This document shows positions 17,652-26,349 of a DNA stretch of 64,000 nucleotides, piece by piece; the stretch's first letter is position 1; every line of letters starts with the position of its first letter. Source of the stretch: Sulfurimonas sp. (GTDB lineage: Bacteria > Campylobacterota > Campylobacteria > Campylobacterales > Sulfurimonadaceae); the NCBI GenBank assembly GCA_026988315.1, contig JALSLJ010000056.1, positions 45,034 through 109,033 on the forward strand. The letters run 5' to 3'. Below the pieces are notes generated by a model. It saw only the letters and a program-made list of their open reading frames with translations. It was not told the DNA's origin and made no database searches. Position numbers and translations under genes: made by a program.

Positions 17652-19685
17652 CTAAATAAACCAGTTATTTGAATATGTCTCTTCAAAGTTTATAAAAATT
17701 GATCCAAACCCTGGCATTGTCTGAACAATATTGTTTTTTTGTACAATATCAAAACGAAGATGTACACTGTTATACTCTTTAAAGTACGAGCGGGAAAGAG
17801 CTAACTCAATTCTCTCCCCAATAACTAAGTGAACCTTTCTATTGTTATGTTTTTTACCCATACTAAAGCTAAGCTTTTCATCACTCTCTTGTATTATCAC
17901 TTGAAGCTCTAGGTTTTTTAAATCAAGTTCGCTCATAGTTCCATCAAAAGCAAAAAAAGCAAACTCTTCATTATGCCCAAAATGTATCATATCTATGGGA
18001 CCTCGAACTCTGTCCATAGTTGAATAAAGTTTCGTTTCATCTATAGAACCACATCCAAGCCACTCAAAAAATGAACCATTTTTTCCATCTATTGTTGGAG
18101 TGATAGAGCTTTGTGGATTGAGTAAAAATGAATCACTTATCTTTTTAGTGATTATAGGCTCAAACAGTTCTGATGGTGGTTGCATATTTAACAAACGATA
18201 GATACTCACAAGATGTTCTCTAAAAAGTGCATCAAATTCTAAGGCAAATTCTGTCACATGATCATCACCATACCACCAAAACCAATCACTACACTCAGAA
18301 GCTAAAAAATGATACTGTATTTCTTTGGCAACCGCTTCACTCACCTCGCCATCATGATTGGCATAATCAGATTTAGTTTTATATATAAACTCCCAAGCTT
18401 TGTTTTTCTCTGGATGACCTGACCATGTGTCAAAGTTTCCATATATCCAACTTCCAGGAGCTAATTTTTCAAGTTTTTCAATATCTTTTGACTCAGAAAC
18501 CTCATCCATGGTTACTGTAGTACACCATGATGAACTAGATAAATTTTCATATAAGGTATTGAAAAAATCATAGCCATTATTATGAAAAAATTCCCAAGCA
18601 TTTTCCCCATCTAAAATGACAAAAACAGTTGGATTATCTTGAGCGTATGCGATTGATTCTAAGGAGCTCATAAAGTGTGATGAGGCATCATGACCTGATT
18701 GGAAACGGTAGTTAAAACCGATTAGGTTACTCAAACCATGGTCACGAAACCCTATAGTTACATCATCGTAAATATAAGGTTTGTAAAGCTTTGAGCGTTC
18801 ATCCGATCCGAGTGATTTAAAAAGTATCGCTTCATCTGTTGCAATCCATCTAAGTCCGTACTCTTTGTACATAGAAACACTCACCTCATCAACCGCACCC
18901 TCTGCTGGCCAAAAACCTTTTGGTTTTACTCCAAAAGTCTCTTCATAAAGGAGTATTGAACGCTCGATTTGCTCTATGGCATCCTCTTTTAAAGAGATGG
19001 CATTATCAACTATAGTTGTATGAGTATTTGCATATTTTGCATTATTCATATCTAGTAAAAGAGGTAAAATGGGATGATTATAAGGTGTAGTGGCAAGTGA
19101 AATCACACCTTTTCTTTGTAACTTTGCATAAAAAGGTAAGATAGTTCCTATAAATTTTGTGAGGTTTTTAAGGAGTTTGAGTTTATCTTTTTGAGTGTAA
19201 CCACAACCTTGTTGCAACATCTTTTTTACAACTTTATTTTCTTGACGCAGATAGTTTCCACACCATGCAAGCATAAAAATAACTTCAAACTCTATAAACT
19301 CATCATCATTAAGTTTTTCTTTGTTGTATAACTCATCAAATCGTGCCAATGGTTTTACCATCGTGTCGTATTGAGTAGATTTACAAGTCTTAATCAACCA
19401 TAACTTAGACTCCTCATCCAACTCTGATGGATGTGACCCCCACAACGAAAGAAAATAGTCATTTTTTAAAGGATCACTGTATAAATTAAGCTGCTCAATT
19501 AAAGGTGCGGTTATATTAAAAGTTGCTTTTAAACCCTTATGTAGAGTTAAAAGCCATGGCATCTCATAGTAATCTTTGATGGCATGAAGAAATACCCATG
19601 GCATCTTCATCACTCCATCAGCTCCTCTATAATCAGGCTGATGCATATGCCAGAAGAAGCTAAGGCTTAGGGATTGTTTTTGCAT
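17652..19685 (-). CDS. GH57 family glycoside hydrolase (alpha-amylase/amylopullulanase-like)
   Basis: A 677-residue GH57 protein of a different branch from its neighbour. It opens SLSFFWHMHQPDYRG. Likely catalytic residues are the Glu in GFWPAEGAVDE (residue 262) and the Asp in VFVILDGENAWEFF (residue 359). WFWWYGDDHVTEFALEFDALFREHL marks the end of the catalytic module. The ATG at 19685 shares one base with the upstream stop (TGATG); an ATG at 19700 is also in frame but its GAGGAA abuts it directly. It probably hydrolyses or debranches glycogen. Confidence 0.82.
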   Translation of the reverse strand: MQKQSLSLSFFWHMHQPDYRGADGVMKMPWVFLHAIKDYYEMPWLLTLHKGLKATFNITAPLIEQLNLYSDPLKNDYFLSLWGSHPSELDEESKLWLIKTCKSTQYDTMVKPLARFDELYNKEKLNDDEFIEFEVIFMLAWCGNYLRQENKVVKKMLQQGCGYTQKDKLKLLKNLTKFIGTILPFYAKLQRKGVISLATTPYNHPILPLLLDMNNAKYANTHTTIVDNAISLKEDAIEQIERSILLYEETFGVKPKGFWPAEGAVDEVSVSMYKEYGLRWIATDEAILFKSLGSDERSKLYKPYIYDDVTIGFRDHGLSNLIGFNYRFQSGHDASSHFMSSLESIAYAQDNPTVFVILDGENAWEFFHNNGYDFFNTLYENLSSSSWCTTVTMDEVSESKDIEKLEKLAPGSWIYGNFDTWSGHPEKNKAWEFIYKTKSDYANHDGEVSEAVAKEIQYHFLASECSDWFWWYGDDHVTEFALEFDALFREHLVSIYRLLNMQPPSELFEPIITKKISDSFLLNPQSSITPTIDGKNGSFFEWLGCGSIDETKLYSTMDRVRGPIDMIHFGHNEEFAFFAFDGTMSELDLKNLELQVIIQESDEKLSFSMGKKHNNRKVHLVIGERIELALSRSYFKEYNSVHLRFDIVQKNNIVQTMPGFGSIFINFEETYSNNWFI

Positions 19686-22192
19686 CAAGACTGAGACCAT
19701 TCCTCTATTTTTTGTGTGTAAGTTTCAAGTATTTTTTGACCTTTTTCTTCATCCTCAGCTTGTATATAGAGGTTTAAATGGTCATTATAATTATCTGGAA
19801 TCATTAAAATCCAGCTACTGTCATCAAACCAAATTTTAACACCATCGAGTGTTGACGATCTCTTGCCTTTAGCATCTTCTAAGAACATACGCATCATTTT
19901 ACCCTTAAGGGCTTGCGTACACTCTGTTTGAGAAGTATGATAGTAAAACTTTGGAACAGCGTTAATAAGCTCAGAGAGTTTTACATCATGGTGAAGCATC
20001 ATCTCTAAGATTTTTAAAGTTGCATACATAGAATCACGATGAGTAGAGAACTCTGTAAAGGCAAAGTTGCCCTCACCTGTCGCTACTAAATCATACTTTT
20101 TAATCTCATCAGCTTTAAAGTTTGAGTACTGCCCACGCTCTATCTCAAGATAATCATACTTAACTACATCTGGCGCCCATGTTGGTAAAAATACTCTTTT
20201 TTTACAATCTTTAGATTTTGCTTCCATATTTAAAAGTGCTAAAACTATACACAAGGCTGTCTGCTTTCCAAGAACTATCCCCTCATCACATAAAATATCG
20301 AGTCTTTGACCATACGGATAAATCATAAAACCAGCATCCAATTTAAGTGCTTTAATTATAGAGCTCATATCTTCATTTGATCGTTTTATCAAAGTTTTTA
20401 TGTTAGCTAATCGCTCTTGATCTGGGTAAGCATTGAACATTATGTTATCAACACCCATATCATTTAGTATATCTGGAAAAACTTCAGATGCCAAACCATG
20501 CATCATATCAACTGCAATGCGACATCCATGACATTTAAACATCTCTGATTTAAGTAACTCTTCCATCCCCTCTTTATAGCCTGCAAACTCTTTTTTATGA
20601 TCAGATTCATGGATTTGCCCAATTTGAGAGTAATCAACACGACGAAATGTCTCTTTAAAAAATGCTTTTTCAACTTTTTTTGCAACATCGTTATTTAAAC
20701 GAAATGCTTCATCATTGTAAAATGTAATTACTGTACTCGTTGGATCATCAATCTTTTGATTAAAATAAACACCCGCTATAAAATGCTCATGAAAAGAGAG
20801 GCTACATCTCAGTACCACCGAAGTCATATCACTATAGTCAACTACATCGATACCAGCAGAGAGTAAACCACCAAGAAATGCACGCTTAAGCATGCGTGAA
20901 CTTTTATGAGAATCCCTTGCAACAACCACTTTGGATCCAATAGGTAACTGAGCACCAAAAGCTTCAGCAAGTTTTGTTGCCATCTCACATGAGAGCTCTA
21001 CATTAGACTGCCCAATAACCATTCCATTCTCAAATATAGAGTTTTTGTACTTACTCCCAAGGATGACACTGTTGCTTACTATCGCTGCATCTTGTATCAT
21101 CTTATTTGGCCAAATAGTTATATCTTGTTCCACTTTTACAAGCTGACCAATTTCACAACCTTCCGCTAAAATCAAGCCCGATTTTGCTGTAACATTTTTG
21201 TTAATTTCATTGTTATTGCAAATCACACAGCCATCAAGTGCAACATTACGACCAATATCAACTGCATCCCAAATCACAGTATTACGAATTTTAGAGTTTT
21301 GACCAATGTGAACATTATCGCCAATTACAACATTGTTAAGTTTAACACCGCTCTCAATTCTAGCATTTTTCCCAATAACTACTGTTCCAATAATTTCTAC
21401 GCTTTTATCTAAATCACAAATATCTTCACTATACAATGTGCCATCAGAAAATTCTGTTTTTAAGCCTTTGATTTTGAGCTCAATTTTACCTGTCAAAATA
21501 TCATCATTTACATCACGGTAACTCTCTGGATTTCCAACATCGCGCCAATATCCCTCAGCATAACCAGCCATCAAGTCAACACCATTACGCATTAAACTAG
21601 GAAACAGATCTTTTGCAAAATCATAGTTTTCATTACGAGGAATATGGTCGAGTATCTCTGGTTCTATGATATAAATACCAGTGTTGATAGTGTCACTAAA
21701 AACCTCGCCCCAACTTGGCTTTTCAAGGAACTTTTCAATCTTTCCATTTTCATTGGCGATAACAACACCAAACTCTAATGGATTATCTACAGATGTTAAA
21801 GTGATAGTTAATTTTGACTTTTTTTTCTCATGATAATCAAAGATTTTCTGAAAATCAAAATTTGTAACTAAATCTCCACTAATAATTATAAAGTTTTCAT
21901 CACCTATAATATCTTGTGCCAGTTTTACCGCTCCAGCCGTGCCGTAATCATCATCTGGAACCACATAAGTAATATTTATACCAAAATCACTTCCATCACC
22001 AAAATAATCTTTTATAATCTCAGGTTTGAAATAAAGTAACACGATAAACTCTGTAATCCCTAAGTCTTTAAGGTTCATCATAGTATGTTCCATCATAGGC
22101 GTGTTTATGATTGGTAACATAGGTTTTGGTCTTGAGTGTGTTAGTGGTTGGATTCTTGTTCCAAACCCGCCTGCCATTACAACTGCTTTCAT
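19685..22192 (-). CDS. sugar nucleotidyltransferase fused to a catalytically degenerate phosphohexomutase domain
   Basis: An 835-residue fusion. Residues 1-230 form an intact nucleotidyltransferase (GGFGTRIQPLTHSRPKPMLPI; ISGDLV; EKPSWGEVFSDTINTGIYI). Residues 255-390 are a left-handed beta-helix of hexapeptide repeats. Residues 400-835 follow the phosphomannomutase/phosphoglucomutase fold, but the serine loop, the DGDxDR metal loop, the GExSGH sugar loop and the RPSGTEP phosphate loop are all replaced. Annotation would normally say mannose-1-phosphate guanylyltransferase/PMM; only the first activity is credible. Its place in the glycogen operon suggests it supplies, or senses, a nucleotide sugar for GlgA. 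GGGAGA precedes the ATG. Confidence 0.85.
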   Translation of the reverse strand: MKAVVMAGGFGTRIQPLTHSRPKPMLPIINTPMMEHTMMNLKDLGITEFIVLLYFKPEIIKDYFGDGSDFGINITYVVPDDDYGTAGAVKLAQDIIGDENFIIISGDLVTNFDFQKIFDYHEKKKSKLTITLTSVDNPLEFGVVIANENGKIEKFLEKPSWGEVFSDTINTGIYIIEPEILDHIPRNENYDFAKDLFPSLMRNGVDLMAGYAEGYWRDVGNPESYRDVNDDILTGKIELKIKGLKTEFSDGTLYSEDICDLDKSVEIIGTVVIGKNARIESGVKLNNVVIGDNVHIGQNSKIRNTVIWDAVDIGRNVALDGCVICNNNEINKNVTAKSGLILAEGCEIGQLVKVEQDITIWPNKMIQDAAIVSNSVILGSKYKNSIFENGMVIGQSNVELSCEMATKLAEAFGAQLPIGSKVVVARDSHKSSRMLKRAFLGGLLSAGIDVVDYSDMTSVVLRCSLSFHEHFIAGVYFNQKIDDPTSTVITFYNDEAFRLNNDVAKKVEKAFFKETFRRVDYSQIGQIHESDHKKEFAGYKEGMEELLKSEMFKCHGCRIAVDMMHGLASEVFPDILNDMGVDNIMFNAYPDQERLANIKTLIKRSNEDMSSIIKALKLDAGFMIYPYGQRLDILCDEGIVLGKQTALCIVLALLNMEAKSKDCKKRVFLPTWAPDVVKYDYLEIERGQYSNFKADEIKKYDLVATGEGNFAFTEFSTHRDSMYATLKILEMMLHHDVKLSELINAVPKFYYHTSQTECTQALKGKMMRMFLEDAKGKRSSTLDGVKIWFDDSSWILMIPDNYNDHLNLYIQAEDEEKGQKILETYTQKIEEWSQS

Positions 22193-22233
22193 TTATCTCC
22201 CTTTATCTTACTCTAGTGATTTTATAAATAAAT

Positions 22234-22515
22234 TTATATTTTTAAAACTGAATTTTGAGTCAAAAACGGAGAATCCACGCTTGGACACTCATCTTCAATA
22301 AACCATTGATTGCTATCGACTTTATAACCAAATTCAAAGCTGTCACCTGCTTTAAAAACTTTTGTAATGGAATAGTCACCGTTCTTCTTCTGCTTCATTG
22401 GCTCATGTTTCCACTCGCTCCATTCACCACAAACAGACACATCTTTCACACTATTTTGTGGAGAAAATGTGAAAGTAACCCAAACCTTTTTACCATTTTT
22501 CTTGATTGTGACCAT
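22234..22515 (-). CDS. stand-alone CBM48 glycogen-binding protein
   Basis: A 93-residue protein that consists almost entirely of one CBM48/isoamylase N-terminal domain: VWVTFTFSPQNSVKDVSVCGEWSEWKHEP, then the FKAGDSFEFGYKVDSNQWFIEDE strand region. The tryptophans of the carbohydrate-binding face are present, as in AMPK-beta. It has no catalytic part. As first gene of the glycogen operon it may recruit enzymes to the polymer or act as a sensor. AGGAAG lies before the ATG. Confidence 0.85.
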   Translation of the reverse strand: MVTIKKNGKKVWVTFTFSPQNSVKDVSVCGEWSEWKHEPMKQKKNGDYSITKVFKAGDSFEFGYKVDSNQWFIEDECPSVDSPFLTQNSVLKI

Positions 22516-22541
22516 CGCTCTTCCTTTTTATATATTGTAAC

Positions 22542-22547
22542 ATTATA
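22542..22547 (-). promoter_or_regulatory. probable -10 box of the glycogen operon
   Basis: The minus strand reads TATAAT 27 bases before the first glycogen gene, implying a start near 22535. From here to 9789 all eight genes are on one strand with gaps of at most about 40 bases, so one transcript is plausible. Confidence 0.55.
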
Positions 22548-22618
22548 GAGCATATAATACACTTTAGATGTTTCAGAGCGATTTCAATCTAGGAGATATT
22601 GTTACAATTAGATAGGCA

Positions 22619-22634
22619 AAAAGTTTACACTTTT
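22619..22634 (-). terminator. weak hairpin after amiC
   Basis: AAAAGT-GTAA-ACTTTT on the minus strand forms a 6-bp stem followed by TTG, starting 22 bases past the amiC stop. It is short and AT-rich; termination is possible but not convincing. Confidence 0.35.
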
Positions 22635-22656
22635 GTAATTATTATTTATTTATTAT

Positions 22657-24036
22657 CTATCGATTATTTTTGAAATATCTCTCTATTCCAAAAGCTAAAC
22701 CAGTTGCTAATCTTTTTTGATAATCTCTATTTACTAATCTTCTCGCCTCTTTTGGATGGGAAATAAATCCAACTTCAACCAAAACTGCTGGCATCTGCGC
22801 ACCAACTAAAACCCAAAATGGTCCTTCTCTCACTCCACCATCGTGCACATTTTTATATTTTTTATTCAAAGCACCTAGCATCCCTCTTTGGAGATCTATT
22901 GCTAACTTATTGGATGCTACTATTTTATGATGATTTAAAAAATTTAAAAAACTTTTCTTTCCATACCTATTCATATCACTCATATCTGCTTTATTCTCTT
23001 TTTCTGCAACTCTTGAGGCTCTCTTTGATTTTGATGGGGAGAGAAAATAACACTCTATCCCGTTCACCTTTTTTGCATTCTTTTCACCTACAGCATTTGC
23101 ATGAATGCTTATAAAAATATCTGCATTTTTTTTGTTGGCATAAGCCGTTCTTTTACTTAATTTTATAAACTTATCTTTCTCTCTAGTCATATAAACTTTG
23201 TAACCACGATTTTTTAAAATCTTTTGTAGCTCTTTGGCTATCTGCATCACCACTATTTTTTCTCTATAATTTTTATATCCAACGGCACCTGGGTCTTTTC
23301 CACCATGACCTGGATCAATTACAATAACTTTTGCTCCTCTACTTGGAGATATATATTTATCAGCAATAGCTTTATTACTCTTGCCCATATTTATGAGTAT
23401 TTTATTTCCAGATTGCTTATATCTGATTTTTGTTTTTTTGTTATTTTCTATCACAAGCCTTATTGTTTTTGTATCAAACTGAGCCAGTTTTATTCTGCTA
23501 ATCCCATCTTTTTTTAGCTTTTTAGATTTAATAAGCATAGATGCATGGATATCAAAGACATACTTATATTTTTGCTTTTTAGAATCATAGAGTGTAAAAT
23601 AATTTATCTGATTTTGTTTGAGTTTTTTATCGAATTCTAAAACAAGTCGTTCATCTTTCCAATAAATTGATTGTAGTTTATGACTCGATTTTATTTTGAC
23701 TTTTGTGTTCTTTTTATTATCTGCAATTGTCTTTGATTTTGGTGCTATATAAGATGTTTTAGATTTTATTGTGGCTAGTTCTCTGGAGTATTTCGAGACA
23801 TCTATATGAAGTTTATTTCCACTTTTTACAATCCCCTTAAGTGCTTGAATCTTAAGTGTTTTGTTATCAGACATTATCGATCGTAAATATATATTTTTAT
23901 AATCGTTATAAGCTCTAAAGTACTCACTTTTAGTATTGCTTTTCATAAAAGCATCTGCTCGTTTTAAAACTTTTGCATCACTTAAAGCATGTAAGGAGAT
24001 GGCAAAGATTACAAGCAGTGAGCACCATCGAAGCAT
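22657..24036 (-). CDS. amiC: N-acetylmuramoyl-L-alanine amidase
   Basis: A 459-residue exported amidase that cleaves peptide stems from peptidoglycan during cell separation. A signal peptide (WCSLLVIFAISLHALSDA) is followed by a Lys-rich AMIN-like region (about 110-220). The Amidase_3 domain (about 235-455) has the zinc ligands in VIDPGHGGKDPGAVG and YREK, the motif SIHANA and the catalytic EVGFISH. It is the last gene of the pyrH-rpoZ-spoT-tyrS-NMO-amiC series, seven bases after the NMO gene. Confidence 0.92.
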   Translation of the reverse strand: MLRWCSLLVIFAISLHALSDAKVLKRADAFMKSNTKSEYFRAYNDYKNIYLRSIMSDNKTLKIQALKGIVKSGNKLHIDVSKYSRELATIKSKTSYIAPKSKTIADNKKNTKVKIKSSHKLQSIYWKDERLVLEFDKKLKQNQINYFTLYDSKKQKYKYVFDIHASMLIKSKKLKKDGISRIKLAQFDTKTIRLVIENNKKTKIRYKQSGNKILINMGKSNKAIADKYISPSRGAKVIVIDPGHGGKDPGAVGYKNYREKIVVMQIAKELQKILKNRGYKVYMTREKDKFIKLSKRTAYANKKNADIFISIHANAVGEKNAKKVNGIECYFLSPSKSKRASRVAEKENKADMSDMNRYGKKSFLNFLNHHKIVASNKLAIDLQRGMLGALNKKYKNVHDGGVREGPFWVLVGAQMPAVLVEVGFISHPKEARRLVNRDYQKRLATGLAFGIERYFKNNR

Positions 24037-24043
24037 ATTTTAA

Positions 24044-25135
24044 CTATTCACCCTCTGTAAGTTTTTGCATCAATTCTTTTACAGAGATTATTTTATCAAG
24101 TTTATATCCATTAGTACCAGAAAAGAACAGACCAGTTTCAGTGTTACCTTGAAATGCATCACTTAATCTATCCGCTATACAAAAGCCAACCTCTCTAGCC
24201 TCAACTCCACGATTACATGGACCAACACAATTTGAGATACACTTAATAGCTGGTCCTTCTCGTCTCTCAATAAGTCCAGTTAAGTTTGTGACTACACCCT
24301 GAGCTGGATAACCAACAGGTGAAGCCATAAGTTTAATATCTTCTTTTTTTGCATTAAGTAAAACTTCTTTGAAATTATCATGGGCATCACACTCATGTGT
24401 ACCGATAAAACGAGTTCCCATCTGAACACCGCTAGCACCTAAAGCCATCATCTCATCTATATCATTTTTATCCCAAACACCACCAGCAGCAATTACAGGT
24501 ATTGCACCCCACAGTGCAGCTTCTTCAACAACAGGCTTCACTAAGTTTTCTAATTGGTTTTCAGGTAATTTACACTGCTCATAAGAGAAACCTTGATGAC
24601 CACCACTTTTTGGTCCCTCTAATATAACAGCATCTGGAACTCTGTCATATCTTTTTTTCCATCTTTTGCATATAATTTTTAATGCTTTAGCAGATGAAAC
24701 AATAGGTATGAGTGCAACATCAGGAAATCCTTCAGTAAATTCAGGCATATTTGTCGGGAGTCCAGCACCTGTTATAATAATATTTACGCCTGCTTCACAA
24801 GCATCTTTGACTATGCGTCCATAATCATTTGAAGCGTATAGTACATTTGCTGCGAGTGGCTTATCGCCACAAATCTTTCTAGCATTTTTTACTATAGCAA
24901 ACAATGCATCTCTTGAGTAAAAGTTTAAAGCTTCTTGAGGTTTTCCAGATACTAATTTTCCAGCATATTCTTTATCTTGATAATATCCAGTTCCAACTGA
25001 ACTTATCACTCCGAGTCCACCCTCTTTTGAAACATTTCCAGCGAGTTTATCCCAACTGATACCAACACCCATTCCACCTTGAACAATAGGCTTTTCTATA
25101 GTATATTTTCCTATTTTTAAAGACTTGTAACTCAT
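24044..25135 (-). CDS. nitronate monooxygenase family flavoprotein
   Basis: A 363-residue FMN-binding TIM-barrel protein of the NMO/FabK-like superfamily. It starts with IEKPIVQGGMGVGISW. The glycine-rich VILEGPKSGGHQGF motif carries the conserved histidine, and AAGGVWDKNDIDEMMALGASGVQMGTRF is the phosphate-binding segment. A late Cys cluster (CISNCVGPCNRG) is an addition seen in some members. It could oxidise nitronates or act as an enoyl reductase; sequence alone does not decide. Its ATG overlaps the tyrS stop (TAATG). Confidence 0.85.
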   Translation of the reverse strand: MSYKSLKIGKYTIEKPIVQGGMGVGISWDKLAGNVSKEGGLGVISSVGTGYYQDKEYAGKLVSGKPQEALNFYSRDALFAIVKNARKICGDKPLAANVLYASNDYGRIVKDACEAGVNIIITGAGLPTNMPEFTEGFPDVALIPIVSSAKALKIICKRWKKRYDRVPDAVILEGPKSGGHQGFSYEQCKLPENQLENLVKPVVEEAALWGAIPVIAAGGVWDKNDIDEMMALGASGVQMGTRFIGTHECDAHDNFKEVLLNAKKEDIKLMASPVGYPAQGVVTNLTGLIERREGPAIKCISNCVGPCNRGVEAREVGFCIADRLSDAFQGNTETGLFFSGTNGYKLDKIISVKELMQKLTEGE

Positions 25136-26334
25136 TAGTTTACCTTTAACTTTGCAAATTTTCTTTTTCCAACTTGTAGTACATACTCTCCACTACTCAG
25201 TTGTAGTTGTTCATCATGAACTTTTTCTTGATTTATTTTAACAGCACCTTGCTTAATATCTCGCCTAGCCTGAGAAGTTGATGGTTCAATGTTACATTCC
25301 ACTAATGCTTTTGCAATCCAAATCTCCTCATCAATACTAAACTCAGGAATATCCGTTGGAATCTGACTTTTTGAGTGAACTTTATCAAATTCTGCTTTTG
25401 CATTAAAAGCTTCATCCTCTGAATGAAAACGCGTTACTATCTCAATTGAAAGCGCTTCTTTAACCTTTTTTGGGTGTAAAGAGCCATCTGCAACACCATC
25501 TTTTAAAGCAGTGATTTCATCCAAAGTTTTTGTGCTTAAAAGCTCATAATATCTCCACATTAAATCATCAGATATACTTAAAACTTTCCCAAACATATCA
25601 TTTGGTGCATCTGCTACACCGATATAATTGTTTAAAGATTTACTCATTTTTTGCACACCATCAAGACCTTCAAGAATAGGCATCATCAACACTGCTTGTT
25701 GCTTTTTAACATCGTAAATTTTTTGCAACTGTCTTCCCATCAAAAGATTAAATTTTTGATCTGTTCCACCTATCTCTACATCACTTAGAAGATGCACACT
25801 ATCATACCCTTGAAGCAATGGATATAAAAATTCACTTACTGCGATTGGTGTATTTGAAGCATAGCGTTTAGAAAAATCATCACGCTCTAGCATTCTTGCA
25901 ACTGTTAGAGTTGATGCTAACTCCAACATACCATTAGCACCCAACTTCTCTAACCAGTCATTATTATATACTATCTCTGTTTTGCTCTCATCTAAAATCT
26001 TAAAAGCCTGCGTAGTATAACTAGCTATATTTTTTACAATATCCTCTTTTGAAAGCACTTTACGAGTGGTACTCTTCCCAGTAGGATCACCAATAGTTGC
26101 AGTAAAATCACCGATAAGAAATAAAACTGTTGCACCATATTTTTGAAAAGTTGCAAGTTTTTGTAAAAGCACAGTATGCCCTAGGTGTAGATCTGGTGCA
26201 GTAGGGTCAAAACCACATTTTACTGTATATGATTTCCCCTCTTTATAATAAGATTGAAGTAATTTCTCGATTCTCTCATTATCAATTATTTCTGCACTAC
26301 CTCTGTTTATCTCTTTTAAAGCTTCTTCTATCAT
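25135..26334 (-). CDS. tyrS: tyrosyl-tRNA synthetase
   Basis: A 399-residue class I synthetase. The HIGH-type motif PDLHLGHTVLL and the KMSKS motif (QKMSKSLNNYIG) are both intact. GGTDQKFNLLMGRQLQ is the family signature. The C-terminal 60 residues form an S4-like RNA-binding domain (SQARRDIKQGAVKINQEKV). It lies 15 bases after spoT and runs into the NMO gene. Confidence 0.96.
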   Translation of the reverse strand: MIEEALKEINRGSAEIIDNERIEKLLQSYYKEGKSYTVKCGFDPTAPDLHLGHTVLLQKLATFQKYGATVLFLIGDFTATIGDPTGKSTTRKVLSKEDIVKNIASYTTQAFKILDESKTEIVYNNDWLEKLGANGMLELASTLTVARMLERDDFSKRYASNTPIAVSEFLYPLLQGYDSVHLLSDVEIGGTDQKFNLLMGRQLQKIYDVKKQQAVLMMPILEGLDGVQKMSKSLNNYIGVADAPNDMFGKVLSISDDLMWRYYELLSTKTLDEITALKDGVADGSLHPKKVKEALSIEIVTRFHSEDEAFNAKAEFDKVHSKSQIPTDIPEFSIDEEIWIAKALVECNIEPSTSQARRDIKQGAVKINQEKVHDEQLQLSSGEYVLQVGKRKFAKLKVN

Positions 26335-26349
26335 CTGTTCTCTTTTTGT

